From JAEUMD01 sp044222395 (GTDB lineage: Bacteria; Pseudomonadota; Alphaproteobacteria; Rhizobiales; Hyphomicrobiaceae): a stretch of 64,000 nucleotides of DNA. Shown in pieces: positions 16,188-25,981 of the stretch (within the stretch, counting starts at the first letter, position 1; the number at the start of each line of letters is the position of its first letter). The stretch is taken from assembly GCA_044222395.1 (NCBI GenBank), contig JBGANK010000001.1:124001-188000 (forward strand), read 5' to 3'. The translations under genes were made by a program, and so were the position numbers. Under the pieces are notes generated by a model. The model made no database searches. It saw only the letters and a list, made by a program, of their open reading frames with translations, and was not told the origin of the DNA.

Positions 16188-18068
16188 TTACCCAGCCTTC
16201 GCGTCTTTCACCACGCGAATGGAAAGCTCGCGCAGTTGCTTTGCGCTGGCCTCGGACGGCGCACCCATCAACAGGTCCTGCGCCTGCTGGTTCATCGGGA
16301 ACAGCGCCACGTCGCGCACCGCCTTGCAGCCGGTCAGCAGCATCACCATGCGCTCGATGCCGGCCGCCATGCCGCCGTGCGGGGGCGCGCCGTACTGGAA
16401 GGCGCGGTAGAGGCCGCCAAACCGATCCTCGACATCCTGGCGCGTCAGCCCGGTCAACTCGAACGCCTTCACCATCGTCTCGGGAACGTGGTTGCGCACC
16501 GAGCCCGACGCGATCTCATAGCCGTTGCAGACGATGTCGTACTGGTTCGCCTTCAGCGCCAGCAGCGCCTCGCGGCCGGCCTTCTCGGCGGCTTCCAGCG
16601 CCTCCCTGCCACCCTTGGGCATCGAGAACGGGTTATGCGAGAAGTCGATCTTCTTGTCTTCCTCGTTCCACTCGTAGAACGGGAAATCGACGATCCAGGC
16701 GAGTGCGAACTGGTCCTCCTTGACCAGCTTCAACTCGGTGCCGACGCGATCGCGCGCCGCGCCCGCGAACTTGTAGAACTTGGCCGGCGTGCCCGCGGCG
16801 AAGAACACCGCGTCGCCGTCCTTCAACCCCAGCTGCTTGCGAATTGCATCGCCGCGCTCCGGGCCGATGTTCTTGCCGATCGGCCCCGCCGCTTCGAGCG
16901 TGCTCCCGCCACCATCGGGCTTGCGATAGAAGATATACCCCAACCCCGGCTGGCCCTCGCCCTGCGCCCATGAGTTCATGCGGTCGCAGAACGCTCTGGA
17001 GCCGCCCGTCGGCGCCGGAACCGCCCACACGCGCACGGCCGGGTCTTTCGCGATCATGCCGGCGAACACCTTGAAGCCGCTGTCACGGAAATGCTCCGTC
17101 ACGTCGGCCATCTCGATCGGATTGCGCAGGTCCGGCTTGTCCGAGCCGTACTTGGCGATCGCCTCGTCATATGGAATCCGCGGCCAGCCCCTCGTCACCG
17201 GGCGGCCCTCGGCGAACTTCTCGAACACCGACGTCAGGATCGGCTCCATGGTCGCGAAGATGTCGTCCTGCTCGACGAAGCTCATCTCGACGTCGAGCTG
17301 GTAGAATTCGCCCGGCAGGCGGTCGGCGCGCGGGTCCTCGTCGCGAAAGCACGGCGCGATCTGGAAATAACGGTCGAAGCCCGACACCATGAGGAGCTGC
17401 TTGTACTGCTGCGGCGCCTGCGGCAGCGCGTAGAATTTGCCGGCGTGGATGCGGCTCGGCACCAGGAAGTCGCGCGCCCCCTCCGGCGAGGACGCGGTCA
17501 GGATCGGCGTCGGGAACTCGTTGAAGCCCGCGTCGTGCATGGCATCGCGGATGAAGCGCGTGATCTGGAGCCGCTTCATGATGATGCCGTGCAGGCTCTC
17601 GCGGCGCAGGTCCAAGAACCGGTACGTGAGGCGCAGGTCCTCCGGATAGTCGGGCTCGCCGAACACCGGAACGGGCAGCTCCTTCGCCTCCGACAGCACC
17701 TCGATCTCGGTCGCATAGATCTCGATCTCGCCGGTCGGCAGCTCCGGGTTGGCCGTCCCCTCCGGCCGCGCTCGCACCTTGCCGTCGACGCGGATCACCC
17801 ACTCCGAGCGCACTCTTTCCGCCGTCTTGAAGGCCGGACTGTCGGGGTCGGCCACCACCTGGGTGAGGCCGTAGTGGTCGCGCAGGTCGATGAACAGCAC
17901 GCCGCCGTGGTCGCGCACACGATGCACCCAGCCCGAAAGCCGCGCAGTGGTACCGATATTGGCCGAGGTGAGTGCACCGCACGTGTGCGAGCGGTAGCGC
18001 GCGCCCACCGCCGCTCCCATGCCCGCGCCGCCCGTCGCAGCCGTCGTCCCCGCCTTCGCCTTAGCCAT
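16188..18068 (-). CDS. aspS: aspartyl-tRNA synthetase, probably non-discriminating
   Basis: A 626-aa bacterial-type class IIb synthetase that charges tRNA-Asp. It has an N-terminal OB-fold anticodon domain (~25-130), motif 2 (FRDEDPRADR), a GAD insert (~330-430) and motif 3 (GGMAAGIERMVMLL). His49 in GWVHRVRDHGG and the RARPEGTANP segment resemble AspRSs that also make Asp-tRNA-Asn for GatCAB, so relaxed specificity is inferred. A 20-residue Ala/Gly-rich N-terminal extension (KAKAGTTAATGGAGMG) precedes the fold. Start ATG 18068 follows GAGAGGCG; the longer frame lacks conservation. Confidence 0.95.
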   Translation of the reverse strand: MAKAKAGTTAATGGAGMGAAVGARYRSHTCGALTSANIGTTARLSGWVHRVRDHGGVLFIDLRDHYGLTQVVADPDSPAFKTAERVRSEWVIRVDGKVRARPEGTANPELPTGEIEIYATEIEVLSEAKELPVPVFGEPDYPEDLRLTYRFLDLRRESLHGIIMKRLQITRFIRDAMHDAGFNEFPTPILTASSPEGARDFLVPSRIHAGKFYALPQAPQQYKQLLMVSGFDRYFQIAPCFRDEDPRADRLPGEFYQLDVEMSFVEQDDIFATMEPILTSVFEKFAEGRPVTRGWPRIPYDEAIAKYGSDKPDLRNPIEMADVTEHFRDSGFKVFAGMIAKDPAVRVWAVPAPTGGSRAFCDRMNSWAQGEGQPGLGYIFYRKPDGGGSTLEAAGPIGKNIGPERGDAIRKQLGLKDGDAVFFAAGTPAKFYKFAGAARDRVGTELKLVKEDQFALAWIVDFPFYEWNEEDKKIDFSHNPFSMPKGGREALEAAEKAGREALLALKANQYDIVCNGYEIASGSVRNHVPETMVKAFELTGLTRQDVEDRFGGLYRAFQYGAPPHGGMAAGIERMVMLLTGCKAVRDVALFPMNQQAQDLLMGAPSEASAKQLRELSIRVVKDAKAG

Positions 18069-18236
18069 GGCGCATCGCCTCTCGAAATCGTCAGGAATCC
18101 TGCCTCTCAAGGCCGGGAAAAGCGCATGGCGACCCCGGAAAGTCAAGGCCGGCGGCCCCTTGGTGCGCCCTCGGCCAAAGTCGAGCGGCACGGGCCGCGA
18201 CAAGACCCGCCATGTGCGCTATATCCCGTCCCCGAA

Positions 18237-19394
18237 ATGCATGTTGTCACCACGACCGACGAACTCGCAAAGCTCTGCCGGGATTTGGCCACCCACGGCT
18301 ACGTGGCGGTGGATACTGAATTCATGCGCGAGCAGACCTACTGGCCGAAGCTCTGCCTGATCCAGCTCGCCGGACCCGGCATCGAGGCGATCGTCGATCC
18401 AATGGTGCCCGGCCTCGCACTCGATCCGCTCTGGGACCTGATGCGCGATGAGACCACGGTCAAGGTCTTCCACGCCGCCCGCCAGGACATCGAAATCGTA
18501 TGGTGCCAGGCCGGCCTCATCCCCAAGCCCATCTTCGATACTCAAGTGGCCGCGATGGTCTGCGGCTTCGGCGACTCGGTGAGCTACGGCAATCTCGTCA
18601 AGAAGGTCGCCGGCAAGGACATCGACAAGTCCTCGCGCTTCACCGACTGGAGCCACCGACCGCTCAGCGACAAGCAGCTCACCTATGCCCTGGGCGACGT
18701 CACCTACTTGCGCCAGGTCTACACCTACCTCGAGCAGCAGCTCGACAAGTCCGGCCGCCACGCCTGGGTCGACGAGGAGATGGCGATCCTGACCGCGCCG
18801 TCGACCTACGAGACCCACCCCGAGGACGCCTGGAAGCGATTGAAGCTGAGAGTCAAGAACCGCAAGGCGCTATCCGTGCTGATGGGGCTTGCGGCGTGGC
18901 GCGAACGTCAGGCGCAGTCGCAGGACGTGCCGCGCGGGCGCATCATGAAGGACGACGCGCTCTACGACATAGCCAACCACGCACCCACCACACCCGAGCA
19001 GCTTGCCCGCCTGCGCAGCTTGTCCGACGGCTTCCACCGCTCCTCCAAGGCGCGAGAGATCATCGAGGCGGTCAAGCATGGGCTCGAGCGTGACATGAGC
19101 GAGGTTCCCCCGCTGCGCCAGGGCGAGCCGCTTTCCGCCGAAGCTGGCGCGACGGTCGAATTGCTGAAAGTGCTTTTGAAGTCGGCCGCTGCCCGCAATG
19201 GTGTCGCCCCGCGCCTGCTCGCCGACACGGCGGACCTGGAGCGCATCGCCGCCAGCGATTCACCCGATGTCGCCGCCATGCACGGGTGGCGCCGCCAGCT
19301 GTTTGGTGACGATGCGCTGGCGCTGAAGCGCGGCGAGTTGGCGCTGTCGCTGAAGAACGGCGAGGTATCCGTGCATCGCGTGGGCAGGCAATAG
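18237..19394 (+). CDS. rnd: ribonuclease D
   Basis: A 385-aa 3'-5' exoribonuclease for tRNA 3' maturation and RNA turnover. The DEDDy domain has D26 and E28 in AVDTEFMRE, the second Asp motif in HAARQDIEIV, and the Tyr-Asp motif in YALGDVTYL. An HRDC domain follows at ~205-285, then a C-terminal extension. The ATG at 18237 begins MHVVTTTDEL as in relatives. It is divergent from aspS (168-nt gap), a pairing common in Hyphomicrobiales. Confidence 0.95.
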   Translation: MHVVTTTDELAKLCRDLATHGYVAVDTEFMREQTYWPKLCLIQLAGPGIEAIVDPMVPGLALDPLWDLMRDETTVKVFHAARQDIEIVWCQAGLIPKPIFDTQVAAMVCGFGDSVSYGNLVKKVAGKDIDKSSRFTDWSHRPLSDKQLTYALGDVTYLRQVYTYLEQQLDKSGRHAWVDEEMAILTAPSTYETHPEDAWKRLKLRVKNRKALSVLMGLAAWRERQAQSQDVPRGRIMKDDALYDIANHAPTTPEQLARLRSLSDGFHRSSKAREIIEAVKHGLERDMSEVPPLRQGEPLSAEAGATVELLKVLLKSAAARNGVAPRLLADTADLERIAASDSPDVAAMHGWRRQLFGDDALALKRGELALSLKNGEVSVHRVGRQ

Positions 19395-19594
19395 CGCGCG
19401 ACACAGCCCGATTCTGAGCCCTGACACCATCAGGCCAATCCACAAAGGTCGGTTTTGCCGGCGGTCGTGGCTAACTCAGTGCAGACTTTGTCGAGCCCCG
19501 CGCCCTCGCCAACATGAACTCCGATTGCGGTCAGCATACTTGACAGTGCCTGTCTAGTTATATAATGCATAGATTATATAACGAGATGCTAATT

Positions 19595-19933
19595 ATGCCC
19601 AACCTCGATGCTGCCTTCTCCGCGCTCGCCGACCCAACGCGCAGGGCCCTGCTGGCCCGGCTCGCCCTGGGCGAGGCTACTGTCATGGAACTCGCCGAGC
19701 CGTTTGACATGACGCAACCCGCCATTAGCCGACACCTCAAGGTGCTCGAAGGCGCTGGCCTGATTATCCGACGCGTCGAAGGCACAAAGCGCCCGTGCCG
19801 GCTGGCGCCATCGGCAGTCACCGAGATCGACCAGTGGCTCGGACTTTTGCGCGATGCATTGGCCAAGAACTACGACCGGCTGGACGACGTGCTCGCCACC
19901 ATGAACCCCAAACCACGAAAGGCCCGTCGATGA
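19595..19933 (+). CDS. ArsR-family winged-helix repressor
   Basis: A 112-aa protein. The wHTH has ALADPTRRALLARLALGEATV, then the recognition helix TQPAISRHLKVLEGAGLI. No metal-binding Cys pair is seen, so it is of the ArsR group linked to SRPBCC (AHSA1) partners rather than a metal sensor. The start at 19595 is preferred; an in-frame ATG at 19565 would add ten residues. The TGA stop overlaps the ATG of the next gene (ATGA), so the two are translationally coupled. The AT-rich palindrome-like TATATAA segment just upstream may be the autoregulated promoter. Confidence 0.88.
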   Translation: MPNLDAAFSALADPTRRALLARLALGEATVMELAEPFDMTQPAISRHLKVLEGAGLIIRRVEGTKRPCRLAPSAVTEIDQWLGLLRDALAKNYDRLDDVLATMNPKPRKARR

Positions 19934-20397
19934 GCAACCTGGTCCTGAAGACCGAAGGTGACACGCATGTCGTCGTCACCCGTCGTTTCGCAGCATCGCC
20001 CGAGGCCGTTTATCGCGCACACATCGAGCCGGAGCTGATCCAGAGATGGATGCTCGGTCCCGAGGGCTGGACCATGCCCGTGTGCATCAACGACGCCCGG
20101 CCCGGCGGCAAGATCCGCTATGAGTGGAGCGACGGCAAAGGTGGCGGCTTCTACCTGACCGGCGAATTCCTCGAGCTGACGCCGTTCAGCCGCATCGTCC
20201 ACGTCGAGCGCATGCATCTGCCAGATCCCACGCCCGACAACCACATCGTGACGACGTTCGAGCCCGATCGCGCCGGCACGCTGATGACGATGCGCATGAC
20301 ACTGCCCGATGCACAGACGCGCGCGGCCATGCTCGCGACCGGCATGGAGCACGGCATGGAGGCCAGCTACGTCCGACTGGATACGATGATGGTATGA
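19930..20397 (+). CDS. SRPBCC (AHSA1-type) domain protein
   Basis: A 155-aa single-domain START/Bet v1-like protein. FAASPEAVYRAHIEPELIQRWMLGPEGW is replaced here by its short marks: the YRAH..P.....W start and GG.....WS...G at ~55-70. These proteins bind small hydrophobic ligands; the exact ligand is unknown. It overlaps the ArsR gene by 4 nt, a widespread regulator-effector pair in which the regulator controls the pair. It is followed closely by a DUF1801 gene (27 nt). Confidence 0.85.
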   Translation: MSNLVLKTEGDTHVVVTRRFAASPEAVYRAHIEPELIQRWMLGPEGWTMPVCINDARPGGKIRYEWSDGKGGGFYLTGEFLELTPFSRIVHVERMHLPDPTPDNHIVTTFEPDRAGTLMTMRMTLPDAQTRAAMLATGMEHGMEASYVRLDTMMV

Positions 20398-20424
20398 GGC
20401 TTAATCGATCACACGGAAGCAATC

Positions 20425-20856
20425 ATGGCGATTAGATCCCCTACAAGACCGGCCCAACAGCCAGACGACACGACGGACGCCGTTGCCAACTACACTGCAA
20501 AGTTTGCACGGGAACTTGCAGATGTTTGCACCGCCTTGCGCGAATTGATCGAGGCAACGCTACCCAAGGCATCGTCCCGGATTTGGCACGGGGGCCCCGT
20601 CTGGTTTATCGCACAACATCCCATTGTCGGGTATAGCGTCACCTCGAAGAAGGCAGTGAAACTGCTGTTCTGGAATGGTCAGTCGTTCGAAGAGCCTGGT
20701 CTTGCGGCCACTGGCAAATTCAAAGCGGCGCAAATTGAGTTCAAGCAGGTTTCGGAGATCGATCCCAAGATGCTTCGACGATGCCTGAAGAAAGCCGGGT
20801 CGATAATCTGGGACTACAAAGGGATTCCGCAAGAGAGGCGCCCAAAACCGCGCTAA
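20425..20856 (+). CDS. DUF1801 domain protein
   Basis: A 143-aa protein of the YdhG/DUF1801 group: ELADVCTALRELIEATLP at the start, then WHGGPVWF and a VKLLFWNG strand. Structures of the family show a small alpha/beta fold of unknown activity, often co-encoded with ArsR-SRPBCC pairs, as here. GGAAG lies about 8 nt before the ATG. Likely third gene of this small operon. Confidence 0.82.
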   Translation: MAIRSPTRPAQQPDDTTDAVANYTAKFARELADVCTALRELIEATLPKASSRIWHGGPVWFIAQHPIVGYSVTSKKAVKLLFWNGQSFEEPGLAATGKFKAAQIEFKQVSEIDPKMLRRCLKKAGSIIWDYKGIPQERRPKPR

Positions 20857-20995
20857 CTTCAATGGTGCGAATGGGAAACGGAGTCGTAAACTCTTCGATT
20901 CATGAAGAGATTGTCGGCAGAAAAGGTGTCCCCTCCTTGCCCATCGCCAATGCGAGCGCCCGGTCCACCTTCGGTGCAGCGCTGACTGAGGCCAC

Positions 20996-21874
20996 TCACC
21001 CGCGCGGATTGTAGGGATGCTTCTTGCGCCACTCCGATATGAAGTAGGCGAGGCCTTCGTCGATCGTTTCTGGCATCACGATTCGCACCGTGATCAGCAG
21101 CGCACCGGCTTGGCCGCCTGCTGACACGACACCCTTGCCCTTGAGCCGGAAGACGCGACCCGAACTCGTGCCCTTGGGCAGCGCCAGCTGCACGCGCCCG
21201 GTCGGCGTCGATACCTCGATCTTGCCACCTAGCACTGCTTCATCGAGCGAGATGGCGAGCGACATGTGCAGGTCGTCCCCGATCCGCTGGAAATCGGGAT
21301 GCGGCTTGACGTGGATTTCCACCAGCGCGTCGCCGGCCTCGCCACCACCGAATCCCGCCTTGCCCCTGCCCTTCAGTCGCAGCACCTGGCCGTCGCTGAC
21401 ACCCATCGGCACTGTCAGGTCGAGCACGCCGCCTTCAGGCATCGTGACGCGCTTCTTGGTGCCCGTGATCGCCTCGATGAAGCCGACATCGAGCGTGTAG
21501 CGCACGTCCTGCCCGCGCACATGGAATCCCGGCCGTCCGTTCTGACGGACACCGTTAAAGCCGTCGCGGAAGAAATCATTGAAGACGTCGGTAAAGCTGC
21601 CGCTGCCCGAATAGGCTCCAGCGGGACTGGGATGCGGATGTCGCACCGGCTCGCCTTTTGCGTCGATCAGACCGGCGTCGAACTGCCGCCGGCGCTCCGG
21701 GTCGCCGATGATGTCATAGGCCGCCGATAACGACTTGAAACGATCGGCCGCGGCCTTGTCGCCGGGATGCAAGTCCGGATGGCATGACTTGGCTAGGCGG
21801 CGGAAGGCACCGCGAATGTCGTCGTCGGAGGCGCCGCGCAAGACCCCCAACACGGAATATGGATCACCCGCCAT
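20996..21874 (-). CDS. CbpA-like DnaJ co-chaperone without zinc finger
   Basis: A 292-aa protein. The J domain (residues 1-70, with HPD in CHPDLHP) stimulates DnaK ATPase. A Gly/Ser-rich linker (~75-110) follows, then two beta-sandwich substrate-binding domains (~115-280). No CxxCxGxG zinc repeats are present, so it is a CbpA/DjlA-side class B J protein rather than DnaJ. The start ATG 21874 (MAGDPYSVLGV) fits the family; a GTG at 21901 would add nine residues. Its product could also bind curved DNA, as CbpA does. Confidence 0.9.
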   Translation of the reverse strand: MAGDPYSVLGVLRGASDDDIRGAFRRLAKSCHPDLHPGDKAAADRFKSLSAAYDIIGDPERRRQFDAGLIDAKGEPVRHPHPSPAGAYSGSGSFTDVFNDFFRDGFNGVRQNGRPGFHVRGQDVRYTLDVGFIEAITGTKKRVTMPEGGVLDLTVPMGVSDGQVLRLKGRGKAGFGGGEAGDALVEIHVKPHPDFQRIGDDLHMSLAISLDEAVLGGKIEVSTPTGRVQLALPKGTSSGRVFRLKGKGVVSAGGQAGALLITVRIVMPETIDEGLAYFISEWRKKHPYNPRG

Positions 21875-21941
21875 CGTGTCGTGTTCCAAATGTCGTGCCA
21901 CCCCGAACGCCCCTGAACGCCCTCGTCGCGGCGTCCGATCC

Positions 21942-22066
21942 TAGAGCCTGATCGCCTGAGCTGAAACCGCTTGCGGTTCCAGCGAAGGCGTGAATCAGTC
22001 TTTCAAACAAAGCATTAGAGCAGCCCACTGCGGCCAATGTGATTCAATCGAGATTGAACCTGCTCT
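21942..22066. repeat. ~125-bp intergenic repeat, copy 2
   Basis: It aligns over its whole length with 14318-14443: TAGAGCCTGATCGCCTGAGC, an inner inverted repeat around AAACCGCTTGCGGTT, CCAGCGAAGGCGTGAATCAG, and the end GAACCTGCTCT. It lies upstream of the DnaJ-like gene and beyond the ppx 3' end (region 21875-22200 holds nothing else). Confidence 0.8.
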
Positions 22067-22200
22067 CGTCACCGAATCGCCACTCGATAGTGTCGCGTTA
22101 TGAACGTATGCGCCATAAACTTATTCGGCACTCCCCGCCTTGCATGAACACAATGAACACGCGCCAGAATTATGGCAACTGTGGCGTGTGTGAGGATTTT

Positions 22201-23739
22201 TCAGACGAGGAATCTGATTTCCGGCGTCTTGTCGAGAAGTGTTGCGAGCACGCCGAATCGGCGCTGCAGCCGTTCGCCGTCCAGATCCGCAAAGGCGCCG
22301 GGTATGGTCAGCACCAGCTTGTCGTTCTCGATCGAAAGTGGCGTTACGTCGATGACGCCGGGCATGCCGATCGACAGCATGTGTGCTGCCCTGACGGCAG
22401 CGCCGATGATTCGCGCTCTGAGCAGCGCTCGCTTGCTCACTGCCCGCTTCATGCGCTCCGAGACCTGATCGCCTTTGGCGTCGCCCGAGCCGGCATGACG
22501 GAAATAGACCGACAGCGCCAGGAACATGCGCCCGGGATGATCGATCCCGCCCAGGCTGGCATGGGCGATCACGTTGAGGCTCTGTTCGCCGCGATAATCA
22601 GGATGGGCGCGCCAGCCGATATCGGAGAGAAGGCAGGCCGCATGCCGCATCCGTCGCTCCTCCACCGTCTCCTCGATACCTCCCGGACCGAACAGGGTAT
22701 CCGTCCAAGCGCACAGCTCCAACGCATGCTCCACCGAGCGCGAGCGCAATTGCGCGAACGCGGCGCAAGACGTCAGCAGCGGGTCCTTGCGACGCTCTTC
22801 GGCAGGCAGAAGGGAGTAGAGCAGCCCCTCTCGCACGCCAAACACCGAGAAGATCACCTCCGACGGCGCCAGCTTCTTCAGCACCTGCAGCATGACTGCG
22901 GCGCCATATGGCAGCACGTCGCGCCGCGCCTTCGATATGCCGCCGGCCCCCGGCAGCGACGACACCTTCTTTGCCTTCAGGATCGACTCGCAGAAATCCA
23001 TCACCGTCCGCGTCGGCAACACAAATCCGTGCATCACGCGCAGCGGATAACCGCTCTGCTCCATGTACATCTTCGCCAGAGCGCGCCATGTGCCGCCCAC
23101 CGCGTAGAAAGGCCGGCCCTTGCCGCGCGCCAGCCATTCGACCTCGCCAATAGTTTGTCCTGCGAGCGATTCGGCCTTGTCGGGCTTGCCCTTGGTCGTG
23201 TCGATGAGGCGCAGCCCGCCGAGTGGCAATGTCGTCGCCTCGTTGAGCCGGTCCCCCGAGATGTCGATCAGCTCCAGGCTGCCGCCGCCAAGGTCGCCGG
23301 CGACGCCGTCGGCGTTGACAAAGCCCATCATGATACCAAACGCGGCGAGCCGTGCTTCCTTCTCCCCCGACAGCACTTCGATCCGCGCACCAAGCGCCTG
23401 TTGGCCGCGACTTATGAAGTCACCGCCGTCGACGGCCTCGCGAACCGCCGCCGTGGCGATCGCCCGCACCGTCTTCACGCCGAGGTTTCGTGCGATGGCA
23501 TGAAAGCGCCGCAGCGCCTGGATCGCACACTCGACGCTTTTCTCGCCCAGATGCTGGGTGGAGGCGACCGACCGGCCGAGCCCGCACAGTACCTTCTCGT
23601 TGAACACCGGCGTCGGCGCTCGCGTCAGTCCGTCGTAGATGACGAACCGCACCGAGTTCGAGCCAATGTCGACGACGCCGATCGGCTCCAGGTGGCTGCT
23701 GCGATCGCTGCCCGCCAGGTGATGTCTGAGGCCCGTCAC
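22201..23739 (-). CDS. ppx: exopolyphosphatase / pppGpp phosphatase family
   Basis: A 512-aa Ppx/GppA protein that degrades inorganic polyphosphate (and possibly pppGpp). The ASKHA phosphate-binding loops are visible: GVVDIGSNSVRFVIYD (~21-36) and AGDLGGGSLEL (~147-157), with the catalytic Glu region between. A C-terminal HD-like helical domain follows (~310-500). It starts at GTG 23739, overlapping the ppk stop (GTGA), so synthesis is coupled to the polyphosphate-making enzyme. Confidence 0.93.
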   Translation of the reverse strand: MTGLRHHLAGSDRSSHLEPIGVVDIGSNSVRFVIYDGLTRAPTPVFNEKVLCGLGRSVASTQHLGEKSVECAIQALRRFHAIARNLGVKTVRAIATAAVREAVDGGDFISRGQQALGARIEVLSGEKEARLAAFGIMMGFVNADGVAGDLGGGSLELIDISGDRLNEATTLPLGGLRLIDTTKGKPDKAESLAGQTIGEVEWLARGKGRPFYAVGGTWRALAKMYMEQSGYPLRVMHGFVLPTRTVMDFCESILKAKKVSSLPGAGGISKARRDVLPYGAAVMLQVLKKLAPSEVIFSVFGVREGLLYSLLPAEERRKDPLLTSCAAFAQLRSRSVEHALELCAWTDTLFGPGGIEETVEERRMRHAACLLSDIGWRAHPDYRGEQSLNVIAHASLGGIDHPGRMFLALSVYFRHAGSGDAKGDQVSERMKRAVSKRALLRARIIGAAVRAAHMLSIGMPGVIDVTPLSIENDKLVLTIPGAFADLDGERLQRRFGVLATLLDKTPEIRFLV

Positions 23740-25955
23740 GCGCGCTCCTGTTTCGCGGACCTGCGCTTCTTGAGCGCGAAGGCGGGTGGTCGGCTCGCGG
23801 CAAGCGTGGTGCCCCGACCTGAAAGCGATGGATTCGTCATGAAGTACTTGTGCGCGTTGAACGCCGGTTCGCCGCTTGCCGGCTCCACCCGGGTCGATGA
23901 GCCGTCCGGATTGATGAGCCAGGTCTGCTGATTGTCCATCATGTTGGCCACCATGATCTGATCGAGGACCTGCTCATGCACCGTGGCATTCAGGATCTGC
24001 ACCATCGCCTCCACGCGCCGGTCGAGATTGCGCGGCATCATGTCGGCGGAGCTGATGTACACCGCCGCGTTGGGCGATGGCAAACCGTGACCGCCGCCGA
24101 AGCAGAAGATCCGCGCGTGCTCCAAGAAGCGCCCGATGATGCTCTTGACGCGAATGTTGCTCGACAGCCCTGGAACGCCCGGCTTGAGGCAACAGATGCC
24201 GCGCACGATGAGATCGATCTCCACCCCGTTGCCGGAGGCCTCGTAGAGCGCATCGATGATCTGCTTGTCGACCAGTGAGTTCATCTTCATCCAGATCGCT
24301 GCCGGCCGGCCTGATCTCGCATGCTCGATCTCCTCACGGATGTGCGCAAGGATGCGCTCGCGAATTCCGCGCGGCGAGGCCGCCATGCGCTCGAACACGC
24401 CGGGCTCCCCGTAGCCCGTCACGAAATTGAAGATGCGTGTCACGTCGCGGCCGATCGCCGGGTCGATCGTGAACAGCGACAGGTCCGTATAGACCCGAGC
24501 CGTCTGCGGGTGGTAGTTGCCGGTGCCGATGTGACAATAGGTGGCAAGCTCATGGCCTTCGCGGCGCACCACCAGCCCGAGCTTGGCGTGCGTCTTCAAT
24601 TCAATGAAACCATAGACGACGTGCACGCCGGCGCTTTCCAGATCGCGCGCCCAGCGGATATTGGCCGCCTCGTCGAACCGCGCCTTGAGCTCGACCACCG
24701 CCGTCACCGACTTGCCCGCCTCCACTGCCTCCTTCAAGGCACGCACGATCGGTGAATCCCGCGACGTGCGGTAGAGCGTCCACTTGATCGCCATCACGTT
24801 GGGGTCCGCCACCGCCTGCCGCAGGTATTGCACCACGACATCGAAGCTCTCGTAGGGATGGTGGACGATGATGTCCTTCTGCCGGATGGCGGCAAAGCAG
24901 TCACCATTGAATTCGCGGATTCGTTCGGGAAAGCGGATCGCGAACGGTCGGAACAGCAGATCGGGCCGGTCCGCGACGATCATCTGCGTAGCATCGGCGA
25001 GCCCCAGCACGCCTTCCTTGACGAAGATCGACTCGTCGCCGACCTCCAGCTCCTCGATCACGAACTTGCGCAAGTTCTCCGGCATGCACGATTCTAGCTC
25101 CAGCCGGATGACGTGGCCGCGCCGGCGCCGCTTCAGTGCCGTCTCGAATGACCGCACCAGATCCTCGGCCTCTTCCTGCAGCTCGATGTCGCTGTCGCGA
25201 ATGAGGCGGAAAGCACCGCGCGCCTTGATCTCGAACCCGGGGAACAGCGCCCCCAGGAACATGCCGATGATGGTTTCCATCTGGATGAAGCGGATGCTCG
25301 CAGACGCGTCCGGTCCATCAGGCAGGCGGATGAACCGTTGGATCTGGCTCGGTATCGGAATGAGCCCGTTCATCGCCCGGACCGAGTTCTCCATCTCCAC
25401 GGCCAGCGTCAGCCCCAGATTGAGAATGAACGGGAAGGGGTGCGCGGGATCAACCGCGATCGGCGTCAGGATCGGAAAGATCTGCTGCATGAACAGGTCT
25501 TCGAGCCACCGGCGCTCGGCAAGCGTCAGCTGCTTCTCGTTGACGAGTGCGATGCCGGCGTCGCCGAGATCTTGCATCAGGGCATCCCAGATCTCCTGCT
25601 TGTAGCTGACGAGACCAGACACGAAACGATTGATCGCCGACAGCTGCTGTGCCGGGGTAAGACCATCTTGCGACGTCGTCGTCACACCGGCAGCGAGCTG
25701 GCCGAAGATGCCGGCGGCGCGCACCATGTAGAATTCGTCGAGGTTGCTCGCTGATATCGCCAGGAATCTCAGCCGCTCCAGCAGCGGGTGATTCTTGTTG
25801 GCGGCCTCCTCCAGTACGCGCTTGTTGAACTGCAACCACGACAGTTCCCGGTTGTAGTAGCGATCCGTACCTTGCGGCGGCACCGCGCCATCGAGTTTCC
25901 TCACGCGCACATGTGCACCGTGCGGTGATTGCAGCTGCCTCGGCTTGGCGCACAT
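23736..25955 (-). CDS. ppk1: polyphosphate kinase 1
   Basis: A 739-aa enzyme that makes polyphosphate from ATP. It has the N-terminal domain (YYNRELSWLQFNKRVLEEA), a head domain, and two PLD-like catalytic domains with the phosphorylated His region (THAKLGLVVRRE) and GTGNYHPQTARVYTD. The C-terminus is basic (KKRRSAKQERA). ATG 25955 is preceded by AGGGAG at 9 nt; a TTG at 25964 is also in frame. It follows hdaA by 26 nt and overlaps ppx. Confidence 0.95.
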   Translation of the reverse strand: MCAKPRQLQSPHGAHVRVRKLDGAVPPQGTDRYYNRELSWLQFNKRVLEEAANKNHPLLERLRFLAISASNLDEFYMVRAAGIFGQLAAGVTTTSQDGLTPAQQLSAINRFVSGLVSYKQEIWDALMQDLGDAGIALVNEKQLTLAERRWLEDLFMQQIFPILTPIAVDPAHPFPFILNLGLTLAVEMENSVRAMNGLIPIPSQIQRFIRLPDGPDASASIRFIQMETIIGMFLGALFPGFEIKARGAFRLIRDSDIELQEEAEDLVRSFETALKRRRRGHVIRLELESCMPENLRKFVIEELEVGDESIFVKEGVLGLADATQMIVADRPDLLFRPFAIRFPERIREFNGDCFAAIRQKDIIVHHPYESFDVVVQYLRQAVADPNVMAIKWTLYRTSRDSPIVRALKEAVEAGKSVTAVVELKARFDEAANIRWARDLESAGVHVVYGFIELKTHAKLGLVVRREGHELATYCHIGTGNYHPQTARVYTDLSLFTIDPAIGRDVTRIFNFVTGYGEPGVFERMAASPRGIRERILAHIREEIEHARSGRPAAIWMKMNSLVDKQIIDALYEASGNGVEIDLIVRGICCLKPGVPGLSSNIRVKSIIGRFLEHARIFCFGGGHGLPSPNAAVYISSADMMPRNLDRRVEAMVQILNATVHEQVLDQIMVANMMDNQQTWLINPDGSSTRVEPASGEPAFNAHKYFMTNPSLSGRGTTLAASRPPAFALKKRRSAKQERA

Positions 25956-25981
25956 CGTCTTCAACTCCCTGCTGGCCGGGA

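Noticed and set aside
17091..18236. N-terminal extension of the RNase D frame
   Set aside because: The 382 upstream residues are antisense to aspS; the conserved protein starts at MHVVTTTDEL.
22039..23931. 630-aa rightward open frame
   Set aside because: It lies antisense to ppx; its composition (Arg/His/Gln-rich) is typical of a shadow frame in GC-rich DNA.
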